DNA from: Rhinopithecus roxellana
Lineage: Eukaryota; Chordata; Mammalia; Primates; Cercopithecidae
Direction of reading: 5' to 3'
DNA length: 64,000 bases
Assembly (NCBI RefSeq): GCF_007565055.1
Contig: NC_044552.1
Location: 150,369,859-150,433,858, forward strand
Part shown: positions 1 through 11,103 of the stretch, one piece after another
How positions within the stretch are numbered: the stretch's first letter is position 1
How the letters are laid out: each line of letters begins with the position of its first letter
The notes under the pieces: model-generated
The model's input: only the letters and a program-made list of their open reading frames with translations
Told to the model about the DNA's origin: nothing
The model's database searches: none
Made by a program: the position numbers and the translations under genes

Positions 1-1359
1 TGTTAACATTTATAATACATTTTCTAGATGTAAATATTTTCATCTTGGTTCCTTTTGCTGAAGGGAAAAAAATCAAGCTGCACTGTTTTGTTAGTTGTAC
101 AATTAATATTTCTGAAATATATTCTTATTCAATAGAAAATTGTTCTTAAATTATAAACATAATTTCAAAAATAATATAAAGTATTTTTGTGGGATAAGCC
201 TCAAATTGAACAGCTTTAGTTAAAAATGGAATATAGCGTATCAAGATACGCTTTTCTATACCAATTAATAATATAAAATTTCACAGCCATCTTAGAAGCT
301 TTAATTTGGAAATATTTGTGGCTTAGTTGTTTTGAGCTATCAGGATTCTACTTCAGCCTTGAAGAAAATATTTGCAAACCATATATCCAGGGAAGGGAGA
401 GAAGTAGGAATTGCAATCGATCATGAGGCATTATCTTGTTTATCATGTTTTCATGGGTGCATGCATATGTTAAAACTCAACAAATCATACCCTTTAAATT
501 CGTGCAGTTTATGATATGTTAACTGTACCTCAGTAAAGCTGGAGAACAAGATTTTACCCAATGTGCAAATGAAATCCTGTTTTATATAAAGCCATGCCAC
601 TCGCCTGGGCAGAGTGGTTCCCGTTGTGGTTTTCACTTCTTGAGGTGGTTAGATTTAGCAAAAATGTGGCTACTTTTTTCTTTCTGATCCTTTTTTAGAC
701 ATTTAATTTTGGCATTTCACTCCCCTCCTATTTGTTTTTAAAGGGACACATATGGTATAAATATTTTAGCACTAAATAGATAATCATTGAGAATAAAAAT
801 CATACATTTCAATTGTGTAAAATTGTTTTCTATGTCTAGAAATAAACTATAATCTTTTAAGTTTAAATACAATTTTAGAAAGCATTTTCTAGTAAATTTC
901 TGCAGAAATGCATACATAATAATGGCATAAAATTTTTTCAGAAACCCAGTTTTTTTCTTAATTAAATTACCATATTATCAAAATGTATGACTATATTATT
1001 GTCTTTATAAGAAAAAAATTCACAGCGTGCCCAAATGCAAGTACCACACACTACGGCATTGAGGGTGGCCTGGTTTGAACAGGTGGTGAGTCGGGACAGA
1101 GGTGGCCCTGCTCTGCCCTGTATTCCCAGGTGGGGCCAAGCACACAGAGGCTGTGCCCTCCAGGGGCAATGGCTCTGATTTGACTTTCCGTATCTCATGC
1201 TCTGCATATGAAAAATGCAGATTGCTAGACTGTGAGGTGAGGTTAAAATGCATAATGCCAGATTGTGAGGCCTGGTTAAAGGGCTGGTGATAATAGGTTT
1301 TTTGTTGAAACACTAAATATTCAAGGTGCCAGTGTGGTAAATTCAGGAGTTTATGGTCG
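1..1359. other. AT-rich stretch without recognised gene
   Basis: Mostly AT-rich single-copy-looking sequence with several AATAAA-like hexamers but no neighbouring open frame of note. A more GC-rich island lies at about 1020-1290; its short open frames on both strands resemble no family I know. I see no repeat family here. It could be intronic or 3'-UTR DNA, but nothing in the sequence decides this. Confidence 0.5.
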
Positions 1360-1736
1360 TAATGCCTTTTGTTTACTTACTTATTTATTTATTATTATTT
1401 TTTGAAATGGGGTTTCACTGTGTTGGCCAGGCTGGTCTCAAACTCCTGACCTCAAGTGATGCACCCAAGCTGGAGTGAATTGGTGAGATCTCGGCTCACT
1501 GCAACCTCCGCTTTCCCAGTTGAAGCAATTCTTATGCCTCAGCCTCCCATGTAACTGGAGTTACAGGCACATACCACCACACCCAGCTAATTTTTGTGTT
1601 TTTAGTAGAGACGGGGTTTCACCACGTTGGCCAGGCTGGTCTCAAACTCCTGACCTCAAGTGATCCTCCCACCTCAGCCTCCCAAAGTGCTAGGATTATA
1701 GGCGTGAGCCACCTCACCTGGCCCATAATGCCTTTT
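1360..1736 (-). mobile_element. Alu SINE, minus strand, internally rearranged, with TSDs
   Basis: Reads as an antisense Alu: a T-rich tract at the left (1375-1403), typical Alu words on the reverse strand, and the Alu 5' end near 1723. The element is not collinear. After the T tract comes a mid-Alu segment (about 1404-1468) which then jumps back to the region near the Alu tail side and runs through a nearly complete unit. The whole is flanked by the 11-bp direct repeat TAATGCCTTTT at 1360-1370 and 1726-1736. The rearranged element therefore sits within one target-site duplication. Confidence 0.92.
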
Positions 1737-1789
1737 ATATATTGATTAATCATGCTCTAATGTGAAGAACTATATTTGGCTGTAAGATA

Positions 1790-1940
1790 CAGAGGGGAGA
1801 GTTCTGGAGTCAAACCCACCGGGATTTGAATTCTGATTCTTCAATTTAATAATCTTTGTGACTTGAGCAGGGTGGTTACCTTTTCAAGTGCTTCCTTTAT
1901 GAATCTGTAGTAAGTGGAATAACATTGCCCGCCATTAAGA
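1790..1940 (+). repeat. MIR SINE fragment
   Basis: Degenerate match to the MIR core and tail. The order 'gagt(c)aaa.cc..gggatttgaa', a 'tgtgactt-gagca' block, then a 'cttcctttatgaatctgta' block resembles the usual MIR series (subject to inspection, cytosol-like word, 'tcatctgtaaaatgg'). It is old and diverged, and the exact ends are uncertain. Confidence 0.5.
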
Positions 1941-1984
1941 GCTAATTCTCCATGTGTCTCCACTTGCCACTCATCATGTGTGCA

Positions 1985-2435
1985 AAGTCATCGACAGCCC
2001 TTTGTGACACTATCTTGGGAGATAGAGATAATGTCTCCATCTGGGGCAAAGGTCAGGTTTGCTTGCAGCCCATCATAAAAAAAATGGGGTTTCCCAAGCT
2101 TGGACTTTGTCAGCTGTGACACACACCCACCAGATGTGCAGGATCCAACTGGGACTTTCCACCTCACCCCCTTGGACTTGGAGAGCAAGGGGAACTGAGG
2201 CACACGTACAACTCCTACAGCCTGCTGTGTGGGAGTAATAAAGCTACGTGTCCTGAGCTCAGGGGGCTCAGGTCTGCTGCCAGCATGCACGGAACCACTG
2301 CAGGCCCACTTGTTGACTTGCAAGTAGGGTAAAACCCTGGAGCCTTCAGAGTCCTGACGCCCACCTTTCAGAGTTACCGAGAGAATAGGTGGAGGCTGCA
2401 CCATCTGCCAAGCAGCTCGGCAGATGGCAGTCCCT
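1985..2435. repeat. Unclassified LTR-like sequence
   Basis: A moderately GC-rich block with an AATAAAGCT motif (2239-2247), the kind of signal found in retroviral LTRs. Its left part (2008-2065) recurs as a roughly 55-bp copy at 4052-4110. That is why I treat it as part of a dispersed repeat rather than a gene. The 138-codon minus-strand open frame (1988-2404) covers it but resembles nothing I know. I cannot name the family or fix the boundaries. Confidence 0.35.
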
Positions 2436-2439
2436 CAAA

Positions 2440-3540
2440 AATATGCTTTTTTTTTTTCTTTTTGACACTAAGAATTTGGGGGAGGGGATGTAAGTATTTG
2501 TCAACACATCACTAACTTTTTTTTCAGTTTCAGACGGTAGTTGTAATTATAAAGGAATACCAGTCTGATTATATCTACATAACAACCAACCAGATGAAAG
2601 GTCAATGCATTTCTAGCATTTTCCTCTTAGTTCAAGTCAGCTATTCAGATACTTCCAAACAAGCAACTAAAACTTTCACTTTCAGGTAGGCAGCCTGAAT
2701 ATCTGGCATCCGTGCATGTTAAAATGTTATCAGCACTCTGCTATGTTGTGCGGTACAGTGTCTGTTTATAAGAAAAAAGACTAAAGAATGCTCAATGATT
2801 GCTCAATGATTCTAACTTACTTTGTTTTCTTATTGTAGTTTATGGGAAATAGGAGAGTAGACTCTGAATAGAGAATGACAAGAAAAATGGAAAATCAATC
2901 TCTCTGAGAGATAAAAATTGGCTCTTCGGGCTAGCCATGTGGTAGAATTGTGACACTGTATTAATGATGATGCGTACCTTGTCAGTAGTAAATTCTGCTT
3001 AGAGATTCAGTAGTGCTGGAGTAGTTTCTTCTGTTTCTAGTTCCTATTGGAAGAAAGAGCAGAATCCTCCTAACCTTTACCTCCTCCTCCTCACCTGCTG
3101 GCCGTCTGCCAATATGAAATATCAATCACACACAGTAACACTGCCACCAAACAAGAGTTTACTGTGTTTAAAAACTCCTACCAGAGCTTCTTGTAAAAAT
3201 TTCACAGGGAGATCAAAATAGCACTTCTTCTTTGTCAAAACATTTTATTTTAACTTCTGTTTAAGGAAAGAATCCAAACCACCACATTCTCCTTGATGTT
3301 TACTTTCTCTGAAAAATGTCTTCATGAACTGTTTCTGGAGGCTTTTATTTTCAAGCTCTACTCCCGGAAGATATGTCCTTGTGTGTCATCTTCAGTTTGT
3401 TGGAGAAAAAGAAGATTCAAGTTTCCTTCTGGTCTGTGACAAATTTCCCAATCTAAACCCCTTGTCTCTAACTTTTCCACATTGATGATGCCTGTTTTTT
3501 TGCTGGGGAATAAACACTAGGAACCCAAAACTTCAGCCTG
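2440..3540. other. Intergenic or intronic DNA, no recognised feature
   Basis: AT-rich sequence with a short poly-T run near 2448. I recognise no coding region, RNA gene or repeat family. Very old repeats may be present but are too diverged to see by eye. Confidence 0.4.
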
Positions 3541-4740
3541 TTTTATGTGTTCCAGGCGCCTGGTGGTTGGGTATGCTGTCTTGGCCGCTGTACCTGAGCC
3601 AGGCCTGGTGGCAGCAGGTGACTGAGTCAGGCGCCTGTCCTGACTGCTGTGCGAGTGTCGCTGACGTCCTAAGACTTCAGCCTTCTGGGGTGGCGAGCTC
3701 TGGAGGACAGGCAGTCCTGCGACCGCACCTTCTTCAAGTACGACAGGGGCGGGTGACCTTGCTGTTTTCCGAGCCTCGTGGCCATTTCCTCACCTGTGGA
3801 ACTGAGATGTCAACACAGCTCCTGGTGGTGTGTGTGAGGCCCAGTGTGCCTGGCACTGAGGCTGCTTGTCTGCTCGCATCCTGCCCGTGTGGCCTTCCTC
3901 GCCTCACGCGAGGCTGTGCTGCAGCAGGTGATGAGGTGCGGGTCACAAGGATGCTTCCAGGACACTCTCTCTCCTTCTGCCCTCCTTTGACTGCTTTTCT
4001 TTTTGGCACCAGGCTGGACTGCAGGTGGGCCCGGGGAAGATCAACCCATGGCACTGTCTTGGGAGATCGAGATAATGTCTCCCTCTGGGCAAAGGTCAGG
4101 TTTGACCTCCATGGCGTGCACCAGGAGTGGGGTACAGGGCCCGCCCTGCATAGGGCAGGGCAAGGCCACCTCAGGACTGCCACGTGTGGGACTGAGAGGA
4201 CGGAAGCCACACGCTGAGATCTCTTGGCCCACAAATGGGCACTTCATGGAGAAGCCACCGCCCTCAGCACAGCCCCACGAGGCCCAGCATCCTCATTCTA
4301 CTTTTGATGGAGACGGCGACCGCTGCCAACGAAGGGGCTGCGTGGACACTGTGCATGGCAAGAGCCTGCGAGAAGAGTCAGGGGCTGAGGACAAGCCGGG
4401 CGTGCATCTGCCACCCCGCAAAGCCCAACAAGAGGCGACTGGTTCTGGGTTCGAGAAAAATAAAAAGAGGAAAGCAAATGGTTGGGACAAAGCTCTGAAG
4501 ATTCTTGCTACCAGCCTAAAGGAACACAGGTCAGCAGTCAGAAGCTATATCCCCCGGGAGGCAGGAGCTTTGTGTTTGGGGTCCTCCATGTCCCCTTTTG
4601 GGCTCCTTCTCTTCCCCAGCACAATGCTTACCCAAGAGGACCCCGTTATGATGCAGGTGGCAGTGGGTCCAGGAGCCCTGCATTCCTGTGCCCTGGCTCT
4701 CTCTGGGCAGAGGTAGCCAATGGGCAGCCCTCAGGCTGTA
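3541..4740. other. GC-rich block with unsupported open frames
   Basis: GC content rises sharply here. Open frames of 216 codons (3567-4217, +), 237 codons (4003-4716, +) and 166 codons (3734-4234, -) overlap on both strands, the pattern expected of stop-poor GC-rich DNA rather than a gene. No domain, splice structure or family resemblance is visible. The segment 4052-4110 duplicates part of 2008-2065 and is probably repeat-derived. Confidence 0.4.
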
Positions 4741-5345
4741 GAAATGCTTTAGCTTCCTGGTCGGCATTGACCGGCCACGTCTTTTATTATTATTATTTTA
4801 ATGGTATCTGCAATCTGGGAAACTTGGCCACCCTGGGTCAGCGTTTGCTCTTGGGAACAGCCTATTGATGAGCACGTGCTCCCCACCCCAGCACCACAGT
4901 CTCCCCAATGTGAGGAGATGTGGATTGCTGAGAGACTGGAGACAGGATTGATTTCATGGGGGTCTTGAGAAGGTGGCAACAGTAGAGACAGGGAGATGTC
5001 TATGTGCACTTTCTGAGCCAACAGGGCTCGGGACTGGCTGCTGTCCTCTGCTGGGTCTGCCAAGGCCAGGAGCCCGCCTTTCCTATGATTCGGAAGTACC
5101 GTCTGGGCCGGAGCCTGGGGGACGGGGGGAGGGAGCATGGGGTCCTTCTTCCTGCTTACTCCCTGGCTTTCTGGGTCTGGCTGTGACTTTGTTCTCTGGC
5201 CTGGGTGACCCTCAGGCAGGTGGCTCCAGGTTTCAGAACCACTGGTCCCTCCCCTGTGCCTCCAGGCCCACAGACTGCTGGCTCCTCAGTCCCTGTTACT
5301 GCTCAGTCTGAATGCTGCCAATGCCTCCTCCTCTTCCCTGTAAAC
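4741..5345. other. No recognised feature
   Basis: Mixed-composition sequence with a short TTA-rich run at about 4780-4800. Open frames of up to 129 codons exist on both strands but have no recognisable product. Confidence 0.35.
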
Positions 5346-5600
5346 AACTCGCACAGTTTTATTGAGATGTGATTCATGTACACGCAGTTCACTGGTTTAC
5401 ACCGTGCCATTCATTGGTGTCTGGCACATTCACAGAGTTGTGCAGCCATCACCACCATCCATTCTAGAACATTCTCCGGCGTCACCCCTGAATGAACCCA
5501 TATCCCTTTAGTCACCGCTCCCCATGTCCCCCAACCCTCTACCCCAGGCCATCACCAGTCTGCTCTCTGTCTCTGGATTGCTTATCCGGACGTGTCTTAG
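5346..5600 (-). repeat. Old L1 (L1M-type) fragment, minus strand
   Basis: The block 'ttttattgagatgtgattcatgtacacgcag', 'cacagagttgtgcagccatcaccaccatc', 'tagaacattctcc' and 'tctctgtctctggattgc' (each abridged) follows, in order, the antisense of the mammalian-wide L1M 3' region. Divergence is substantial, so the subfamily is not assigned. Confidence 0.65.
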
Positions 5601-5829
5601 GTACAAATTTCAACATTTTACCTTCTCTTTTGTGTTCCCTCAGCCCTGCCCACACTCATGTAAACAGTCCCTTCATAAAACTCTTTTTAGTTAAACCCTC
5701 TAAGTGGGCCACCTTGTCCTGCCAGGACCCTGGCTGATTCACTTGTATGCCAATAGGATGTGAAGAATAAGAGGACAGAGAATAGGAGGAGACAAGACCT
5801 TATGGGGTCCCAGCCTGGGCCACTAGGTC

Positions 5830-6010
5830 ATGGGTAATGTCATTACCAAAGATAAGAAACACAGAATTAGAGCCTTTTGAAGGTGAGGAGACAATGGGTG
5901 CTGTTGGAATATAGCAGGTTCAATTTGCTTGCAGGGGTTTTGGGGAGAATGTCTACCAGGCAGGTAGATACATGAAAGTATAGTTCAGGGATGCAGGTAG
6001 AACCATTAAG
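5830..6010 (-). repeat. Possible L2-class LINE fragment, minus strand
   Basis: Words such as 'aaagataagaaacacagaa' and 'gagaatgtctaccaggcag' resemble the antisense of an ancient LINE (L2-class) consensus. The match is weak and split, and I cannot exclude chance similarity. Confidence 0.3.
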
Positions 6011-6350
6011 CTCTTGCTACCACCACCAAAGAGGCCGAGCCCTGGACAAAGAGAGACTCGACAAATACCCGATTGCTCCTCTGTGCCCCTTGAACAATGT
6101 GAAGACGTCAGCACCCCAGGGGAGCATCCCCACCCACCTGCCCCATCCTCCATAGGCCCAGCGGCGGTGTCTTCAGGAACATTTCCAATGCCCTTCCCTT
6201 TCCCCGTACTTCCACCTTTTCAGGCCTGTCTCCCCACTGCTTCTTCACAACACAGGGCTGGCTGCGGCCTGACCACAAGGAGAATCGTATTTGCAAAGAG
6301 ACAGGTAAAGATGACAAATTAGATGGACAAAACCATAACCTCTCAACAGA

Positions 6351-6723
6351 TGTCTTAGTCCATTTCATGCTAATATGACAGAATTCCACAGTCAGGGTAA
6401 TTTACAATGAACACAAATTTATGTCTCACAGTTCGGGAGGCTGAGATGTCCAGTATCAAGTTGCCGGCATCTGGCAAAGGCCCTTGTGTGCTGACATCCC
6501 ATGGTGGGTGGTGGAAGGTGGAAATGCAAGGGAGGGGGTTGGGGGCTGAACCCATTCACTTCTCAGGAGCCCACTCCCCACATGTAATGACGACAGCAAT
6601 CCATTTATGAAGCAGAGCCCTCATGACCTGATCACCTCTCAGAGGTCCCACCTGTTAGCATCGTTGCATTGAGGATTAAGTTGTCAAAACGTTAACTTCT
6701 GTGGGCACATCCAAACCACAGCA
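6351..6723 (-). mobile_element. MaLR-type LTR (MST/MLT1 class), minus strand
   Basis: Starts TGTCTTAGTCCATTTC and ends AACCACAGCA on the plus strand, the outside ends of an antisense MaLR LTR. In between are the usual ordered blocks: gggtaatttacaatgaa, 'tctcacagttcgggaggctg', 'ccactccccacatgtaatg', 'gagccctcatgacctgatc', 'acctctcagaggtccc', 'gttgcattgaggattaag'. It is about 373 bp, close to full length for a solo LTR. Subfamily is uncertain, and I see no clear 5-bp target duplication. Confidence 0.85.
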
Positions 6724-7424
6724 CCACGACAGGGCCCCTTGTGGGTGAATAACACTTCTCAGTCAGTGTGGAGTGCGAAGAAGATTGTAGATTAATCTTC
6801 GGGGAAATCCTAACACTTCCGGAGCAGGCAGAAGGAGAGAAAGCCATAACAGAGCGTGGCAAAGAATCCGTCAGAAGAGATACAGGAAGAAATCCAGAAA
6901 GGAGAATTTGTGTGGAATGGAGAGAAAAGCCGTTTCAAGATGGCGGTAGTCACTTGTACCAAATGTGGAAGAAGGTCAAAGGCCTTGAGATGGGAATTGC
7001 ATGCCCCAGATTTATCAACTAGGAAGCTGTGTGAATACCTTCAGCAAGGGCAATTTCTCCACTGGAGGAGTGTTTGGTAAGTTTTATTTCTTTCCTGGTG
7101 GGGCTGGGGAGTGAAATTTCAGTTTTTTAAAGTGTGAGTGAAAAGTGAAGAAATAGAAAAGGAAAGTGTAAGGTGTTTACTGAGAAGCGTGTTGGTAGAG
7201 GAAGGAGAGGGAAGGCAACGGGACTGAAGACTGCAGGTGAGAGAAACATATGTATTGATGGTACTGGGCAAGATCAGAGGAGAGGGAAAGGGCAGGACAC
7301 CGATAAGGACAAGCGTTTGGGGGTCAGAAAAACCCCGAGCCTTGGAGGGTCTCTAACATCGGCAACAAGTCATTGCTCTTTTGATATTTTCTCTAACATC
7401 TTTACTGTTTTCTCTGTTCTGAAA
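6724..7424. other. No recognised gene; purine-rich
   Basis: Purine-rich plus strand with two overlapping open frames (6768-7022, 84 codons; 6856-7080, 74 codons). The second encodes a short Cys-x-x-Cys pair (TCTKCGRR) but no complete zinc finger. A splice-like GTAAG follows at about 7077. No family is recognised and coding status is unsupported. Confidence 0.3.
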
Positions 7425-7572
7425 GGTTTTTTTTTTTTTTTTTTTTAACTTTTTCTAATTACTTAGCCAACCCATTTCTTATCCTAAAATTTGATGGAAA
7501 ATACAGCAAGAAGTGTAAAGAAGAAGAGGAAGAAGGAGGAGGAGAAGAAGAAGAAAAACTGTAAGAAGAAAT
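7425..7572. repeat. Poly-T tract and GAA/GGA purine tract
   Basis: A run of about 21 T lies near 7426-7446. About 60 bp further on, 7505-7572 is almost pure purine on the plus strand, with GAA and GGA units. This is simple sequence, and no retroposed body between the two is recognised. Confidence 0.7.
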
Positions 7573-8260
7573 ATGGAAGTTAAAGTAATTACAGCCTGGG
7601 AACATTTAATATGGGTTCAAAAATCCTTCTATCATTCAATGAACCCAATGATATAATTGCTCTAAAATTTACTTTCTTAACACTTACACTGAATCGCACA
7701 CACGCATTAAACTGCTATTTGTTGAAGAATGTAAAAAAAAGTTTCATATATCATAGGCCATCTAAAATAGTTTAAAAGTTTTAAAGGAGTCAATTTCCAT
7801 TATTTAGAAAGATAAATTATATGAAGCAGTTTAGTCTCCAATATTGCCAACCAAATAAAGTGTGAGGATATGGTTAGGATAATGAAATATTTGCTGGAGG
7901 TGTGGTAGTGCACACTTGTAGGATGCAACTGGCTGTGTGCGTGTGGCTGGAGCTGGTGGCATCAGAGCCAAGCTGGTGTGTTCTGTGTGGCTGCAGCCTC
8001 GGTGCCCAGGAGCTTCTGTCCAGCTTTGCGGCTGGAACCCTGTGATTTCCTAAGCTATCCTGTGCTCCTTTTTTAAGTTTTTCTTTTTTTTAAGGAAATG
8101 AACTAGAATGGCTCATAGTTTTCACCTGTGCACCCAGGTGAACAAATTCTGGCAACCCAGGTTGCTAGAATTCTTGCCAACTGAAATAACTTTAAACTTG
8201 GTTTGGTTTGTTACTAAATAATTTAACTGTTCTTGGGGCAAATGGACCCAATATTAACAG
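7573..8260. other. No recognised feature
   Basis: AT-rich to 7880, then a GC-richer, GT-rich patch (7900-8050) containing repeated GTGTG and CTGG words. I recognise no gene or repeat family. Confidence 0.35.
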
Positions 8261-8264
8261 GTTT

Positions 8265-8549
8265 TTTTGTTTTTGTTTTTGTTTTTTGAGACAGAGTCTC
8301 TCTCTGTCACCCAGATCTTGGCTCACTGCAACCTCCACCTCCCAGGCTCAAGCAATTCTCATGCCTCAGCCTCCTGAGTAGCTGGGATTACAGGCACGCA
8401 CCATCACACTCGGCTAACTTTTGTATTTTTAGTAGAGATGGGTTTTACTCTGTTGGCCAGGTTGGTCTTGAACTCCTGACCTCAAGTGATCCACCCTTCT
8501 CGGCCTCCCAAAGTGCTGGGATTACAGGCATGAGCCACCGCGCCTGGTT
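8265..8549 (-). mobile_element. Alu SINE, minus strand, small internal deletion
   Basis: T-rich head (8265-8285), GAGACAGAGTCTC, then the antisense Alu series through 'gggattacaggcatgagccaccgcgcctgg'. The block normally reading 'gctggagtgcagtggcgtg' after CACCCAG is missing. The rest is collinear through both monomers. Confidence 0.95.
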
Positions 8550-9835
8550 GATCTGAACAGTTTTACCTTTTAATTTTCCTCTGTGGACTAGTAGGTGTAA
8601 GGAAAGATAATTACAACTCAGAGCCCCGCCCTGACACTAGGCATTAGGCACTCCCAGTGAGGGGGATAAGATGGGAGTCCTCTCTCCTCTAAAGAGTCTT
8701 TTCTCAAGAACTTCATCCTGGCATTGTTTTCCTTTCTTCAGTTTTACGCCTATTGTTTCTGCTAGGTGTGTTTCCTGGTCTCACATCTAAATTTTTAAAG
8801 GATGGTGACCACACCTGCCTCCCTCCCTCCTCATGGCCTCTGGCGTGGTGCTAAGCCCGCTGTGGGCAGCTGATACTCAAAGCCATGGATTGGTTGATCT
8901 GGTAGCGTATGGGCCCGGAAAAACAGGAAAGCTGGTGTATTTTAGCTGCTATATACTGTTTCCATGACATCAGCACACTTATTATTTTCTCAATTTCACT
9001 GGTCACTGAACAACAAAGGATTCCCAAATGAAGCAGAGGCAGGGACCCAGCGATGTCAGTCAGGACAACCCAGGGGCAACTGCGCAGCCAGAGTCGGGCC
9101 ATGCCAGGCTCTGAGGGCTCGCCTGGGTCACCCTGCACTGGCTGGAGGCCCCTGGCTCGCTCATCACTGTGGTAACTAAACGCTGCCATCTGTCTGCTGC
9201 ATTGGGCTGTTGGGAGGGAAGCCAGATGGTGTCAGGGGGTGTGGACCCACGGGGGGAGAAAGACGCCAGGCGGCGGTGCACTGCGGCCCCCTCCCCAGGG
9301 CTGATCCCCCTTGGCTGTGTGCCTGGAGCAGCGCCTGCTCCTGTAGATGGCGAAGAGGGCCTGCTGCCAGTCACAGGCATAAGTTCTGGGAGAGTGAAGG
9401 TCATCGTTAGAATCTGAATCACCAGGAAATGGAGCAGAACTTGGTGTGGCACATTCCAAAGATTAAACAATCAAACAAACAAAAACACCTCGTTATTAAT
9501 TTGAGTCCTTCTCCTTATAAACAAATTCACACGCTGACTCTTTGGGCAAAAGATAGGCAAAGATTAAACAGGTGTAACCCAGCAGGATACCCGCACAGAG
9601 CTAGACCTCCGCTCAGCAACTCCACGTCACAGAAGGCCACTTTCGGAACCATAAGGATCCGTTCTGAGTTCTGCTTGACTTTGATGATAAATATGGAATT
9701 GAAAAAAATCAATCTATGAAAATTTTATTTAATCTCAGAAATCTTTCCCGCCTGATTCATTAATGTGATTATTTTGTTTCTTAGTCAATGCCACCTTCTT
9801 CTATAACTTTCTACCTAGAGGGGGAAAGCCCCAAT
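8550..9835. other. No recognised feature; GC-rich patch at 9030-9370
   Basis: Open frames of up to 136 codons on both strands cluster in the GC-rich patch, as expected by chance. No family resemblance and no CpG-island promoter pattern strong enough to call. Confidence 0.35.
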
Positions 9836-9839
9836 ATTT

Positions 9840-10010
9840 AGCACTCTGAATTTTACAAAGCGCCTTCACACTTCTCTTGTCTCGCATCACTACCCTTTGA
9901 TATCATTGGGGAGGGACTTTTACTATTTCCATGTTACAAATGGGTCACCCAGGCACCTGGAACTTGAATAACTAACCCATGCCTGCAAAGCTCACACCTG
10001 GAATGGGGAA
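9840..10010 (+). repeat. MIR SINE fragment
   Basis: The ordered series 'cactctgaattttacaaagcgc', 'atcattggggagggactt', 'tatttccatgttacaaatgggtcaccc', 'gaataactaacccatgcc' and 'caaagctcac' resembles the MIR core through its 3' half. It is diverged and the ends are approximate. Confidence 0.6.
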
Positions 10011-10369
10011 CTGGAGCCAGACCACTGGACCCAAAACCGAGGCCTCGCGGAGGAGACTACGAATGAACCTGGCGGAGGAGACGTTTATCACTTCACAGCG
10101 GCTGAGTTGTCTCTACTTTATGAGGCTGCAAATATTTTCTGGCTTGTCATCTAGGAATCTCTTAGCATCTTTTTACTAAGTTTAATATCACAGAGCTATA
10201 AGGCTTAGAAGACCTCAGAGGCCATTATAGCCAACTCCCAGACTCCTATTCTGCAGCCAAATTAGTGATAACAAGTTATATGATCCCATTAAAAGAACCA
10301 ACCAACCATTTAGTACCTTCCTAAAAGCAGAGTTTTTCTTGAACATGGTGCTAACTAACCAATTTGACT

Positions 10370-10490
10370 GAAACCACCAGATATTTTGACATGGTGAAAA
10401 GCACATTGTGTAACAGAAATACAATGAGAGTAACATATGTGATTTAAAATTTTATTGAGCCACATTAAAAAAGTAAAAAGACACTCTCTT
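10370..10490 (+). repeat. Possible hAT-type DNA transposon fragment
   Basis: The words 'acagaaatacaatgagagtaacatatgtgatttaaaattt' (abridged) and 'gccacattaaaaaagtaaaaag' recall a primate non-autonomous DNA transposon whose terminus reads CAGTGCTGTCCAATA. Only an internal piece is present and no terminal repeats are visible. Confidence 0.4.
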
Positions 10491-10625
10491 CTAGTGCAAC
10501 ACAGCACAGGGACCCCCGTACAGAACATTTTACTGTTTTCCCTTAATACCCAGGAAACATGCACTAACTTGGTAAATACCTGCTTAGTGGAGAGTTGTCT
10601 TTCAGGATTCATACCCTCGGGGCAC

Positions 10626-11103
10626 TGTTGCAGACCTATTGGACTGAAAACACGAGGGCAAAGCAGGAATAAAAAGAGACAAAAGAGTATATTTGGAAGA
10701 AGGGGTCAGGGGTACCTGGCCTTTAGTGGACCAGGGACCTGAGCTGTACACAGCCCTCCATATTTATTAGGCAAAAGAGATAGTGAGAAAGTGGGGGTGA
10801 TTGCTGGGTAGTTGTCAGTCTGCCGTTTGGTTCACAGTAGGCTTGCATTTTTTGGACGATAGGGGCTAGATTGTTTAAGCAGTAACTTTAAGGAGCCCGG
10901 AGCTCGGGAGTGATGTCTGTTAGCAAACCTATTGGTGGCAGGGCAGTGTGAGTTTGCACATATCCTGCATTCATGATAAACAGTTTGCTGTTTGATTATA
11001 TAGCCTCCCGCGGAATGCTGAGTTGGTCACGTCCCACGGGCCTTCGGCTCCCTGTAGGACACCACCTCCTAGACGTGTGCCTACGTTTGCTGACCTACAC
11101 TCA
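10626..11103 (-). mobile_element. Probable solo endogenous-retrovirus LTR, minus strand
   Basis: On the minus strand this 478-bp block begins TGAGTGTAGG and ends CTGCAACA, so it has TG...CA ends. It is flanked by near-identical 5-bp sequences GGCAC (10621-10625) and GACAC (11104-11108), as expected for a target duplication. Read on the minus strand it has a TATA-like CTATATAATC (about 10995-11004) followed by a CCTAATAAATA polyadenylation-type signal (about 10760-10770), the order found in LTRs. I suspect an ERVK/HML-like family from the AATAAATA context but cannot confirm it. No internal retroviral sequence adjoins it. Confidence 0.6.

Noticed and set aside
6856..7080. Possible zinc-finger exon (Cys-x-x-Cys in a short frame with a GTAAG after it)
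   Set aside because: Only one Cys pair, no second ligand pair, no family match and no splice acceptor that I can argue for.
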